This document shows, one piece after another, positions 1-11,100 of a stretch of DNA of 64,000 nt. Each line of letters opens with the position of its first letter. Positions within the stretch are counted from its first letter, which is position 1. Under the pieces are notes generated by a model, which was not told the origin of the DNA, ran no database searches, and was given only the letters and a program-made list of their open reading frames with translations. Source of the DNA: Azolla pinnata (lineage: Eukaryota > Streptophyta > Polypodiopsida > Salviniales > Salviniaceae). Location of the stretch: NCBI GenBank assembly GCA_037176905.1, contig JBBBWG010013334.1, forward strand, positions 1 through 64,000. The letters are read 5' to 3'. A program made the position numbers and the translations under genes.

Positions 1-1605
1 CTTTTTTTTCTTTTGGAGTGCAAGACGCTGCTCCCCCCACTATTCATGTGATGGGGCTGCTCGATTGCGTTGTCCAATGGATAAAATGTGCCTGAACGCT
101 ACATTAACTAGCAATTGAGAGGCCACATCAGGCTCCATCCAAGTGTGTTATGGTTGGAATAACGATCTCTCTAGTATGGATTAAAGTTCCTTTTTTTATA
201 TATGATTTCAGCGGTTTTTAGTTCAGTTGGAGACTAGGACAATTTGGCCAATGCTAGCTCCCTAGTGTAAAGTTCAACCTAAAATGGTACCATGGTTACA
301 ATTATGACATTTTTAATAGAAAGAACGTGAGAATTTCAGCCATTCCTACTTTGTACGAGAGATTCCATAACACTGAACTAGCAATTAGAGGTCACATATG
401 GTTCAATTCAAACTCTTTATGGGAATCATGATTTTTGTTACATAGAGTAGAGTACCACAATTTTTAGCAATTCAGGCCGTCCCATGCTCAGATGGAGACC
501 GTATGAATGTAACCCATTGATAAAGGCCCTCTTGATGACAAGGTTTAACCATGATTATTATTATTATTTTACTGAATCACTATTTAGCATTGAAAGGATT
601 TCTTGATGTGGATAGATTGATGACAATCTACCTCATAAATTGTGTCTGGTATATTTAGTGGGATTCTTACAAAAATCCTGTCCATTAGCTCTCTTAGATC
701 CCAGAATGGATTCTTGGTCTTTCATGAGATGCTGATGAATGATTTATTTGAAAAATCCCATCATAAAGCAGTAGCCATTTCCATGATACTCAACAACATC
801 AGGAGTCAATCATTCTGTCTTTTGCTTACGTATATGACAATCCTATATTCTTGAGTTAATCTTGTATGCATCACAGCTCCTCAAAAGTTTATTAGTTTCT
901 AATAGGATACTCTGTCTTTTCGATCGTAAACATCTTTACACCAATTTGGAGCCTTTGGAAGTCTCATTTTTCACTTGGAGAGAGATTTCCTTTGTTTTGA
1001 ACGCATTTTGGGATAAAGATAACGCAATTCATGCATCTTATAACAGTTTGGTGTACACTACATATGCAGAAAAAGCTTCTCCTTATAAAACTCTTTGTTG
1101 TCTTTCATGAGTGCTTTTGATACGACAAAGTCTTAGTGCGTCATCTGGATCATTTTTGGTGTCTCATGGAAATGTAAACATTTCTCAAAACCTATCACTT
1201 TTTGTTCTTGTCTAAGTTCTGCGCTGATTATGTACCTTAATCCATGTGGGCTGTGTATACCTTTATTGGGTCCCATTATTGCTCATGCAGAAAAATGTTC
1301 TCCATTTCAAACATTGGATTGTCTTGTCTTTCTAGACTGTTTCGATACTTGTTACAATGTCTTTAGGATGCTTGATTTGGAACGTTTCTGTTTTCTTTCC
1401 CAACAACTGCTTGGCTATCCATGTGATTTGATCTACACTGTGGGGAGCTTGTGATTAGTGATTGCAAGGGACAATATGTACACCCAGATTTCTTTTGTGT
1501 TCAAGCAGAAGTGGTTTGTATCGTTTTGTGCTGTATGATCACCCGTTTTTGGAGCAATAAGGAATTGCCACCATAATGTCTGTTTAAAATCTGTGTCAAA
1601 CTTTG
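1..1605. other. Non-coding stretch upstream of COA3-like exon
   Basis: No convincing coding exon is visible. The stretch is AT-rich. Two loosely similar segments, around 1050-1140 and 1270-1360, share a diverged block, which suggests an old internal duplication. The following exon opens with a splice acceptor just before its ATG, so at least the right part is probably a 5'UTR intron of that gene. The first, non-coding exon could not be placed and may lie outside the window. Confidence 0.4.
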
Positions 1606-1611
1606 CAGCAA

Positions 1612-1815
1612 ATGTCTAGTTTGAGACTTCCAAAGTTTTCGAAAACGCAAGTGAAGAACTTTACGGTTGCAAGCACCCTCACTATGTTTGTTGGAGGAGT
1701 ATATCTATATACGATGAAAGCGGTAGGTGGCTCAGATGAAATGGAAGCTGCCATAGAACAATTCGAGAAGGAGAAGACTGTTAAATTACAACAAGATACA
1801 GCTGCCCAATCATAG
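1612..1815 (+). CDS. COA3-like cytochrome c oxidase assembly factor
   Basis: A 67-residue protein beginning MSSLRLPKFSKTQVKNF. A short basic N-terminus is followed by one membrane segment (about residues 15-36, FTVASTLTMFVGGVYLYT) and then an acidic/basic helical tail (DEMEAAIEQFEKEK). This order, with a KN-F...FVGGVYLYT..AVGG pattern, matches the COA3/CCDC56 coiled-coil family, small inner-mitochondrial-membrane proteins that help assemble COX1 into complex IV. A clear acceptor (TTTGCAG, ending at 1609) lies just before the ATG, so the whole coding region is in one exon after a 5'UTR intron. AATAAA at 1907-1912 is a plausible polyadenylation signal. Membership is judged by eye from a short protein; another small single-span mitochondrial protein is the main alternative. 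Confidence 0.7.
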   Translation: MSSLRLPKFSKTQVKNFTVASTLTMFVGGVYLYTMKAVGGSDEMEAAIEQFEKEKTVKLQQDTAAQS

Positions 1816-1906
1816 CAACACACTGTCTTCAGAGGCATAATTTGTGAGATGAAAAAGAGTGATGTAATCAGAAGACATATATTTGGTTTAGTTTTGCGGT
1901 GGCATG

Positions 1907-1912
1907 AATAAA
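1907..1912 (+). promoter_or_regulatory. Candidate polyadenylation signal (AATAAA)
   Basis: A canonical AATAAA hexamer about 90 bases after the stop of the COA3-like gene, in the right orientation. Plants tolerate many variants, so this is suggestive only. Confidence 0.4.
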
Positions 1913-1919
1913 ATGAGAT

Positions 1920-3000
1920 ACATAATCTTTTTCCCGATCATCATCTTGACGGGCCTTTCTCCATGAGGTGATATGATAGTCAATTGGAATCGCATCCATT
2001 ATGAGAATCGATGGAAAATGGCAAGGCTCATTGTTCCCAACAGTAATGTAGTGCTGTTTTGGCCCTGCTCTTTCTGCTAGGCATGTGTAACTATTATTTG
2101 AACCTTGTTATAATTACTCGCTTTTCCGTGACTTTGGTATTGGAAATATAATGGGGGCGTGTTGCCCTCTGTTTGGTTCTAAACAGAAACTTTTGCTTGC
2201 ATACGTATGCGAATGTGTCATTAATGTGAGGTATGGTGCTCTACTCCAGATTTCTATGTTATTTTTTTCTAGTTTGTACAGGAGAAGAAAACCAAGCTTG
2301 GATATTTCAGCTGGCAAACCTGAATATCGTCAGATAGTTTGTACTGCTGTTGCTCTTGATTGATAATGAAGCAGCAAATAATAAAGCTAGAAGTAGGGTA
2401 GATGGAAAAAATGGTATTCTCAGAGAAACAAAGATGTTTCAATACCACGACTGTAGAGTCTTGGCCAGAAAGTGGGGACATCAGCTACCGTTTCAAAGGC
2501 AATAATCTCCAAGCGGTTGAATTGATCTTTGGGAAATGGAGTTTTCCTCGACCTTGCCAGGGCAGAAAGAGAATCGAACACCTTGATTAACACGTTAAGC
2601 ACTGCACCAATTATTTAGAATGGTCCTATGTTCTTTCTTCTTTCACGTTCATGCTTTTTCTGTGCTTGAGCATCACAATGTGAAAAGTTGGAGGTATCTC
2701 TAATTACTCTTTACGTTATGCTATTTTTTTTTGTCATTAATCACCACCAAGTCACCAATTTGCGAATCTAATCAGATCACTATTAATGCAGGTGTAAGTC
2801 TCGAAGTTGATTTGTTATGCTAATACATCGTCTGATGGATAGATGGATCGAGCAATTACCACTAAATCTGTGATTTTTCTGGCGTCCATTTGTCTTTTAT
2901 GGTTTTGTGGGTGTCAATTTGTAACTTTTTAGAGCATTATTTTGCACTTTATATACAATAATTCGTGTCGGGGCTTTCATTTTCTGTCAATTCTCGCCCC
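1920..3000. other. Intergenic stretch, nothing recognised
   Basis: AT-rich sequence with only short chance reading frames on either strand. No protein family, RNA gene or clear repeat was recognised. Confidence 0.4.
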
Positions 3001-3016
3001 TTGTAATAATTGGGGT

Positions 3017-3275
3017 TGCTAGCTAGATAAATAAGTAAGGTACTCCCAAAAATCATCAACAGTTTTTGATGGGCAGAATTTGATTGACAGCATGAAAGCT
3101 TGGAGAAAAACTTTGAACTCCCTCTCTTTATTTTTTGATGCTTTTTTGCTAGCTATAGCTAGATAATCAAGGCAGTCCCAAAAATTCATGAAACAGTTTG
3201 ATGGGCGGAATTTGATTTGACAGCACGAAAGATTGGAGAAAAGCTCCGAACTCATACATGTGCCCTTCTCTTTCT
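3017..3275. repeat. Two-copy diverged tandem repeat, about 133 bp
   Basis: Two consecutive units (about 3017-3148 and 3149-3275) share the order GCTAGCTA...GATAA, a CCCAAAAAT block, GATGGGC(A/G)GAATTTGAT, and GGAGAAAA followed by GAACTC. They differ by scattered substitutions and small indels, so the duplication is not recent. The short minus-strand frames here run through the repeat and do not look like a real gene. Confidence 0.7.
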
Positions 3276-4290
3276 TTTTGATGCTTTCTTTTCATTCTAC
3301 ATGTGTAGTTTCCGAGCGTTCCAAATATATTTGCCCTAATCTTGTCGATGATCCTATCATGACAGGCAGCCATCTCCATCGAAGTTCGATGCTAGAAGCT
3401 CTACATACCGTGGAAAGGCGACAATCTAGTTGCTGCTACAGTCTTACAAGAATTTCCTGCAAAGCTACCTTTTTTCTCTGTGGAACAGTGGAATCACTGC
3501 CAAACTTTTCGCTGCAATGCTCAAAAGATTGCAAAAACCAAAAAAAAAAACCATAGCAAAGCATTTTTGCAAATATAAGCAGCTTCTAATCCGCTTCATC
3601 AGCAATTTGGCTTCCTTCCTCTGTTGCATCAGGACAGAATCGAGGAATTTGATGCAACTGGCATCATCGGGACAGAATTGTTCTACGCATTTCGGTTTTC
3701 ATCCGTTGCTCATGGAAATGTAAGAAGCGCTCGCTGATTGCTTCCAGCGCTCTCCTGTTTTTTAGGTCAGGGTTTAAGATTTAGGGTTTGGGGTTCCTTC
3801 AAAAGAGAGAAGAAGAAGCAACTCACAGGTGGATTTGCGTCCATTCAATGTGAAGAGGTAGAAATCATGAGTACAGAATGAGCTCAGCGAGCAAGAAGCT
3901 GGAAGAATGCAGATAGCATCATAGCTGATGATGGGTTGCTGGCTCACTGACTGGACCGACTGACTGACTGATCATGGGCTTCAGACTGGGGCAATAAATG
4001 CAGTAGAGGAGAGCTCTAAGCGAGGCATCTTTCAACTCTGTGCAGCAGATAGCATTGCTAGCTAGCAATCATCATCATGAGAGTAGTAGATAGAGATCAT
4101 CATTGCATCACAGCTTGAGCTGCCGCCATGGCTATGGCCGATGGCTCTCTCTGTAGTTCAGATTTCAAGTCAAGAAAGTCTCTCGTACAAGCGCCCATGA
4201 CAGCTGAACAGCTCTGAGAACTGACTAAAAAAAAAAAACCTTGGTAATGGAAGATCTGAGTGCTCTCTCAGAAAAACCCTAAACCCTAAA
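3276..4290. other. Intergenic stretch with telobox-like motif
   Basis: No convincing gene. A 29-codon ORF at 4128-4217 starts in a strong context (GCCGCCATGG) but has no recognisable content. Near 3765-3790 and at 4275-4290 there are (A)AACCCTAA / TTTAGGGTTT motifs, the telobox of plant promoters; the second sits at the left edge of the eight-copy array. Confidence 0.4.
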
Positions 4291-4293
4291 TCA

Positions 4294-5155
4294 GGCATAC
4301 TTGATAGCCCATTAAAGCTTTTGCAACCTGTAAAGATCCATCCCGAGATGAGTTTGTGAATAGAGACTTACCAGACAGATTACAGCAATCAGGGCTTTGA
4401 ATCAAGCATACATGATAGCCCATTAAAGCTTTTGCAACCTGTAAAGATCGATCCCGAGATGAGTTTGTGAATAGAGAGTTACCAGACAGATGACAACAAT
4501 CAGGGCATTGAAGCAGGCATACTTTGATAGCCCATGAAAGCTTTTGCAACCTGTAAAGATCGATCCCGAGATGAATTTGTGAATAGAGACATACCAGACA
4601 GATGACAGCAATCAGGGCTTTGAATCAAACATACATGATAGCCCATTGAAGCTTTTGCAACCTGTAAAGATTGATCCCGAGATGAGTTTGTGAATATGAG
4701 ACATACCAGACAGATGATAGCAATCAGGGCTTTGAATCAAGCACACATGATAGCCCATAAAAAGCTTTTGCAAACTGTAAAGATCAATCCGAGATAAGTT
4801 TGTGAATATGAGACATACCAGACAGATGATAGCAATCAGGGGTTTGAATCAAGCATACATGATAGCCCATAAAAAGCTTTTGCAAACTGTAAAGATCAAT
4901 CCGAGATAAGTTTGTGAATAGAGAGTTACCAGACAGATTATAGCAATCAGGGCTTTGAATCAAGCATACATGGTAGCCCATGAAAGCTTTTGCAACCTGT
5001 AAACATCGATCCAAGATGAGTTTGTGAATAGACATACCAGACAGATTATAGCAATCAGGGCTTTGAATCAAGCATACATAATAGCCCATGAAAGCATTTG
5101 CAACCTGTAAAGATCAATCCGAGATGAGTTTGTGAATAGAGACATACCAGACAGA
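4294..5155 (-). repeat. Eight-copy 111-bp array of exon-like cassettes
   Basis: Eight head-to-tail units begin (at the block TGATAGCCCAT or its variants) near 4302, 4413, 4525, 4636, 4748, 4860, 4971 and 5079, a period of 109-112 bp. On the minus strand each unit reads as a 67-nt block ending CTGTCTG, then a donor-like GTAAGT, GTAACT or GTATGT, then about 44 nt containing CTCAT or CTTAT (branch-point-like), then TTTACAG. Both splice-like borders persist in every copy although other positions vary. The array does not hold one reading frame because periods of 111 and 112 alternate, so if transcribed it is likely non-coding. Such introns would be unusually short for a plant; exon skipping within the array is an alternative. 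Confidence 0.75.
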
Positions 5156-5200
5156 TGATTGATGATGATGATGATGATGATGGTGGTGGTGATGGAGTGG
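5155..5200. repeat. GAT/GGT trinucleotide repeat
   Basis: Simple repeat of ATG/GTG trinucleotides directly following the right end of the 111-bp array. Confidence 0.8.
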
Positions 5201-5431
5201 TACTGCTACGATCGTTTCACGAAGGTACCTCCGATTCTTCAATGAATGATACCTATCAGAAGCAGAGAAGAGCCTTTCTGTCTGCAGATCACCGACAGAA
5301 CAAGATGATGGGTTGAAAAGGAAAGAACAAAACAGACAACATACAGCAAATCCATGGTGGGAAATTTGGCTTTTACCAAAAGACAAGACGGACGGCTATG
5401 GAAGTAGCAGTACAAGACGCAAACACAATCT

Positions 5432-5440
5432 GTATATACA
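5432..5440. promoter_or_regulatory. Candidate TATA box of the CLE gene
   Basis: TGTATATACA (5431-5440) is a perfect palindrome containing TATATA, about 115 bases before the CLE start codon. Its symmetry would let it serve either direction. Between it and the CLE ATG lie short upstream frames, including a nine-codon one at 5499-5528 that is in frame with, but closed before, the CLE start. Confidence 0.35.
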
Positions 5441-5549
5441 AAACATGCATTTACAGACATGAAGACCTAGCTCTCTGCATTCTCCATTAGATCATTTCAT
5501 GGCTATGGCGTTTTGTGGGCAGTTTTGAGAGCCAGAGAAACACACAAGC

Positions 5550-5996
5550 ATGTGGAAGATTGCTTTCTTCTTGGTGTGCATCGAGCTGAGCAGAAGAAGT
5601 GGGAGCTATGGCAGGCCCTTAGCACTAGAAGCAACACAGGAGAGGCATCACCATCATCATCATCATCATCATCACCACCATCACCATCACCATCATCAAG
5701 TTCACCACCATCTCCACCACCATCACCACCACCACGTTCCTGCTTCATCTTCCTCGCATGAATGCATATACATTCCAGCTCCGCGGATGGCGAGCTCCGA
5801 TGCTAGCAATGGCCGCATCTTCATCGACGCTGGTGCTGGTGCTGGTGCTGGTGCTGGTGCTGGTGCTGGTGATGTTGATGGTGATGGCGATGGTGAGATT
5901 AGGGTTTTTGATGAGGGTGGAGAGCTGCAAGACGAAGCCATAGTAGCTGTTGAGAAGCGGCTCATTCGATCCGGACCCAATCCCCTCCATAACTGA
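5550..5996 (+). CDS. CLE-family signalling peptide precursor
   Basis: A 148-residue intronless precursor. It starts MWKIAFFLVCIEL, a short hydrophobic secretion signal. The variable middle is extreme: a run of about 17 histidines (near residues 33-49), a second His-rich patch, then alternating Ala-Gly and Asp-Gly tracts. The last twelve residues, RLIRSGPNPLHN (137-148), match the CLE dodecapeptide (R-x-V/I-P-S-G-P-N-P-L-H-N) except that the usual Pro4 is Arg, and end exactly at the stop. CLE precursors are secreted and cut to 12-13-residue ligands of LRR receptor kinases. The start at 5550 is the first ATG in this frame giving a hydrophobic N-terminus; an in-frame upstream ATG at 5499 stops after nine codons. 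Most CLE precursors are nearer 80-120 residues, so the low-complexity spacer is expanded. Receptor and tissue cannot be inferred. Confidence 0.82.
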   Translation: MWKIAFFLVCIELSRRSGSYGRPLALEATQERHHHHHHHHHHHHHHHHHQVHHHLHHHHHHHVPASSSSHECIYIPAPRMASSDASNGRIFIDAGAGAGAGAGAGAGDVDGDGDGEIRVFDEGGELQDEAIVAVEKRLIRSGPNPLHN

Positions 5997-6085
5997 GGAA
6001 AATCCCTGCACAGCTTCTTCTCACAACCATCATCCTATCTTCTTCCTACCTCTGTGCTTTGCTCCATCGCACCAGATCTCGTGCA

Positions 6086-6157
6086 AAAAACTCCATGGCC
6101 ATCGTCCCATGGAGTTTTTGCTCTGGTACAAATGGCAGGAATCTCCATTTGTACCAG
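6086..6157. other. Twin perfect hairpins downstream of CLE stop
   Basis: Two adjacent perfect inverted repeats. The first pairs 6086-6098 (AAAAACTCCATGG) with 6107-6119 around an 8-nt loop. The second pairs 6123-6135 (CTGGTACAAATGG) with 6145-6157 around a 9-nt loop. They are 3 nt apart and start about 90 nt after the CLE stop, so they probably lie in its 3'UTR. Each stem is 13 bp without mismatch. The stems are too short for a typical plant microRNA precursor; the function is unknown. Confidence 0.75.
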
Positions 6158-6159
6158 AA

Positions 6160-7280
6160 TCTCCCTCTCCAAAAAATGGCAGCTCTTTGGCTCTCAATTC
6201 CCATGGCCCTGGTTGGAATCAAAGCTCCCCACAATCTTCAATCCCATCATCAACCCAAATTAGGGAATTTCAACATCCGTCTAATCCATGATCACCACAA
6301 TATCTTAGCCCATGCATAGATGCTTCAGCCCTTTCCTCCTACAACAACTGCAGAAGTCTGCAGAAAGCTTCCTTTTCAGAATCCATGGTCAAACCAGACT
6401 CATGGGCGATCTACAACAGGTGAAACAATCCTGCACATACACACACACACACTCTCTCTCTCTCTCTCTCTCGCATTCTTGTAGCTCAAATGGCATCGGT
6501 TTTGCAGCATCATTTCATGGCATGACCTCCCGGGAAGATGCAAGAAATCGATAGTGTTCCAGGGACGCATTCATATGCATTATCAGATCTCTGTACATCG
6601 GCCGGTGGGAGGAACTCCATGGACCAAAAGCATATTTTGGGATGAGCAGAAGGAGAACGAAGATCAGAGGAACCGATGGAAGACAATGCCACACTGCAAA
6701 ACACACATGAAATCAAGCACATATAGTAATACATCAGACTGAAGTCCTTCCCCGAATCAAGAAGAGAGTAATTCTTTGCTCATTTCCAGGATTAGTTGCC
6801 GTCCATTGCGTTCCAAACGCACTGTCAAGGGAAGAGCAATCGCCCAGAGTCCCATCAAAACTTCTCCATGCTGCATACACTGAATGAAGAGGCATCAAAT
6901 GATTCAATCTCCCTTTTCTTCTTTGATTTCTTGAAGGAGTACTGCTTCTTGAGGGTTTTTGCCCAATTCATAGCCTTTTTTTGTTCTGATCCATCACATG
7001 CGTGTAAAGTACAAGGGGTGCTAGAAATCGGTCCAACTTCATCGATTGCATTTGACAATTTTACCATACATCTACATAGAAAATGCAGAATCTGATTCTC
7101 ATGTTTTGACAAGAGCGCAGAAATTGCAGAATGAGATCTGTTATGAATTCATACACGTAATGAGTCATTATTACTAGTAACTAATGCATGACTACAGAGT
7201 CATGTTATATATATATATCTTAGAGCTAAGCAGCAATTAACAAGTATTGATGTAAAAATCATGTATGTATCCCATAATTT
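6160..7280. other. Intergenic stretch with CA/CT microsatellite
   Basis: No gene recognised; the first few hundred bases are probably CLE 3'UTR. A compound (CA)n(CT)n tract lies at about 6435-6472. The remaining reading frames on both strands look like chance. Confidence 0.4.
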
Positions 7281-7380
7281 GGTGGGTTATAGATTCATGC
7301 ATCTGATCAATTTTGAGTGGGTTATAGAACATTAGTATCCGATCATTTGGTGGGCTATAGACTGATGCATCGGATCAATA
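7281..7380. repeat. Short diverged tandem repeat (about 45 bp x 2-3)
   Basis: Repeats of a block like GGTGGGTTATAGATTCATGCATC followed by TGATCAAT, seen near 7281, 7315 and 7340. Copies differ by substitutions and small indels. Confidence 0.5.
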
Positions 7381-7680
7381 TAAACAAGATTCTGAAAGAG
7401 AGTTTTTGATATGCTAATTAACATATAAATATCTCAAGATATCGCTTTATATTAATCTCCTATGTAGAGGTTATAGTCTTGAGATTACAATATTGATTAA
7501 TGATAGTGACCTTGATTAGCATCTAATCTCTCTTTAACCTTGCTTTATTCTTGATTAATGGTCTATAATCAGTGTACAAGATAACAAGATCCTGATTTTT
7601 TGTCAAGAACACAAAAAATGCAGAATCTTATAGTAGAATCAATGGAAATACATAGGGAATATATGTTGTACCCACATTTC

Positions 7681-7987
7681 CTTGAAACTATAAGCCTCAA
7701 AAGCACATTAACAATCCAAACCAAAATATAGAAATGTTCTTGAAATTACAAGCCACAAAAGGACATTAACAATCCAAACCAAACTACAGAAATGTTCTTG
7801 AAATTACAAGCTACAAAAGCACATTAACAATCCAAACCAAACTACAGAAATGTTCCTGAAATTACAAGCCACAAAAGCACATTAACAATCCACACCAAAA
7901 TACAGAAATGTTCTTGAAATTACAGGCTACAAAAGCACATTAACAATCCAAACCAAAATACAGAAATGTTCTTGAAATTACAAGTCT
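7681..7987. repeat. 58-bp tandem repeat, just over five copies
   Basis: Units starting CTTGAAATTACAAG at 7681, 7739, 7797, 7855, 7913 and 7971 (partial), with an exact 58-bp period. They carry the internal blocks CACATTAACAATCCA and ACAGAAATGTTC and only one or two differences per unit. The array ends about 200 bp beyond the stop of the first NBR1-like gene and may fall in its 3'UTR or terminator region. Confidence 0.9.
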
Positions 7988-8190
7988 CATCCAGCTTCAA
8001 GAACAAATCAAACATAGCTAGACGATGAGAAGAGAATGACGACAGAACAGTCTCTTCCAGCTTCCAGCACAAAGCAAACCATACTAGACGCAAATTGCAA
8101 TTATTCGTCGCTTCAGAAGCCATACTCCCGAAGCATTATTGTACGAGAAAAACTACAGACTTCAGAATAAAACCCATTCGCTCAAGGTCC

Positions 8191-11100
8191 CTAAAGCTTC
8201 TCCATATTCACCAGCTCCTTCACAGCCCTCTTGATGCTTCCCTCGTTCTTCACAAGAACCTGAACATTCACTGCATGATCGGTAAACCCCTGCAAAACAC
8301 CAGAAATAGCCTCTTAGCATTTATTAATGGAATAGGAATTGACAAACTAAATTTCGAAAGAATAATTATGTCATTTTAAAAAAAAGTTCTTGATGTAGAA
8401 ATAGGGAGATCAAATGCACATAAATAGTTGGAACCAAAAGGGAGGGAGACTCTCAACCTATGCACTGTGTCCAAAAGAGGGCGAAAATCATGACAGAAGC
8501 AACAAAAATTCTCAAAAATCTGGTGAGATTGATGTCATTTAAAATAACTCAAACAAAAAATCTTAGTGACAAATTACTTAAATCTGATGAAATTAATGTC
8601 AAAAAAACTTTCTTGATGTGGGATTGAATGCGCAAAAAGTTTTTGAACCAAGGGGTACTTCAAAGCAGGGTTACTCTTTACACAGTCAAATCTATACACT
8701 TGTGTTCAAAGGAGGGTGAGAATCATGATACTAAAAATACAATTCATAGAGACAAAATCAACTTAAATATGATGAAATCGTATTGCTTTGACGTACCATT
8801 TCCTCGAGATCCTTGAGTGCTCCATCCCATCCAGAAGCAGTTATGAGGTCTTCCACGGTCTTTTGCAAGTCATGTCCATTCTTTTGCAACAAGAGGAGGT
8901 TAAGATTCTGATTAGAGAAGCCCATAGATTCCAATGACTGCAAATGCATTTGCTCAACTGCTGCAACTTGATCAGTCACAACACCGCTCTCGATTATTTC
9001 AGCCTCGATTTGTTCCACAACAAAATCGTTTGCTGATACAGTCTCAGGGCCCTTCACATTTTCTGATAATTCCAACCAATCTGCCTTTTCAATCGGCTTT
9101 TCCACAAGAGAGAATCCATCATCGGATTCAGCTTTGCCATCAAGAAAGTCATAAACTGCCAGCTGTGCATCCAGGGCCGAAGGTTCACTATTCACAGTGT
9201 TGGCAATATGAAGAGTAGACTCAGCAGCACTCTTCTCTTCTTGCAAATCCTTGCCAACTTCGGAAGCTAGATCAACATCAACAGCTTGCAAATCATCATT
9301 CAGAACTGGGTTGGCGATTGGCAGATCATTGACTTCATTTTGAGTTTCTTCTTTGAGTGCCACCTCCTTGTTCTCATCATCATCACTCTTCTTCAATGAC
9401 TCTTGGAACTGAGGAGATTGTTCCCCAGCAGGAACAACTTGAATGACAACCCAAAGCCTGTGACCAAACTTCTGTCCGGATTGTGATGCCAGGCGCCAAT
9501 GAGATACATAGCGCCCAGCCTTCTCAGGTGCTAACAGATCGATAGAAACCTCCACATCTTCACCACAAGGAAGCCCATTCTGGGGTAGCTGATACATACA
9601 ATACAATGAACAGGACTTTAATTTCAACTATCTATCATCTGCATTACAGCATATCTTCCACAATCCACTATTAAATTTTACCCTCTAATTTCTTTTTCTT
9701 CAGCAGAAAATCTTCTAATGTGCACTACATTCTTCTCCCATAGCATGCATCACTGCTCAAACTGTCTAGCTGGTATTAGTTCATTTTTATTCAGCTTTAT
9801 ACTATCATTTTGGCATGATATTCCTATCCCAAAGCATGTATGCCTGCTTAAACTGTATTGCTGATATTTTATTATTGTGCATAATCGTAAATTGTATTGT
9901 ATACACTACAATCTAGGGCATGTATCACTGTTCATGTGCATTAGCTTAAATTGTACCGCTCCTATAATAGAATAGTCTCTGTCCTCTATGAAGGAATTAG
10001 CTAGATCAAAATTCTTGTTGTTCACACATAAAAGTTCCTGTTCATCATTCACTGCACACTATTCATTTATTGCCCTCTATAAAGGAATTAGCTAGATCAA
10101 AATTCTTATTGTTCACACATAAAAGTTCCTGTTGATCATTCATTGCACACTATTCATTTATTTGACACGAAACTCCTACAGAGAAAACTGGATATTGATT
10201 CAGAAGCAATGATGAGGAAATTTTTTTATGAAATTACCACGAGCAAGACTCTTTCCGCTGATACGTGAAAATATTATATTCTATTGTTAAGTCGATAAAT
10301 TGTTAATATGCAGTATTTTCCCCTCCCAACGACTTCAATCTGTGTAGCATTCACTACTGCTTCCACAATAGAGCAGTCTTGCTCTCTTTGGGAAGCTGCT
10401 AGCGGAAGTAATATTATTATTCACCCCACAAAGGAATGATGACAAGCCCACACCAGCCAACTTAAGGAGCCTTCATGTGCATTTAATGAAAGGCTTTAGA
10501 GTTAGATAGATCAATACCTCAACATTCACAGTGTCCTCAGTAGACAAAGTATCACCACCAATGTGTACCAGCTGAACACCTTGTGGCCAAGCTAGTGTGC
10601 CGCTATTGGACACCCGCCAAATCTTGGTGAATTTGGTGTTAGGGGCAACTTCAGTTCCGTCAAAGATGGTCACATCCTTCACAAACCTTGCATCAAGCTT
10701 CCTTGGCTCTTCACAGGAGGACCAAGAACCCCCACCAGATTGGCTGCCCATTGTGAAATCAGGTTTCCATGCATAAGGGCCACGTGCAAAAGAGCCCTTA
10801 TAATGCGGATGCATGAAAGGACGAGGCTACAAAGAAAACAGGTTTAAACATCAGTTCCCATAATATGTGAACACAAAAAAAGGAAAACTGAGACTGTCTG
10901 GCAACAGCAGCTAGACAACCATATTTTACCAGACTTACAAACATAAAAACAACAGGTAGTGCCATCAGTAATGATGCCTAAATTACAATAAGAAAATATT
11001 TCTTACTCTTCTGCAATGACCCTGGAAAGACTGGTGATGTCGTTCAGGTCGATGTCCATTCAAGTAAGGACAACCGCTGGCAGGGCGATCAAGCTTTTGA

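Noticed and set aside
4128-4217. 29-codon ORF in a strong start context
   Set aside because: It is short, with no recognisable motif, no signal peptide and no repeat of it elsewhere. The context alone is not enough.
4286-5089. Minus-strand frames with repeated residues such as MGYHVCLIQSPDC
   Set aside because: They are read-through of the 111-bp array. Alternating 111/112 periods break the frame, so a repeat protein is not supported.
5723-6011. Overlapping frames on both strands of the CLE region (Ala-Pro, Ser-Thr or Val-Leu repeats)
   Set aside because: They are shadows of the trinucleotide and hexanucleotide repeats inside the CLE coding region.
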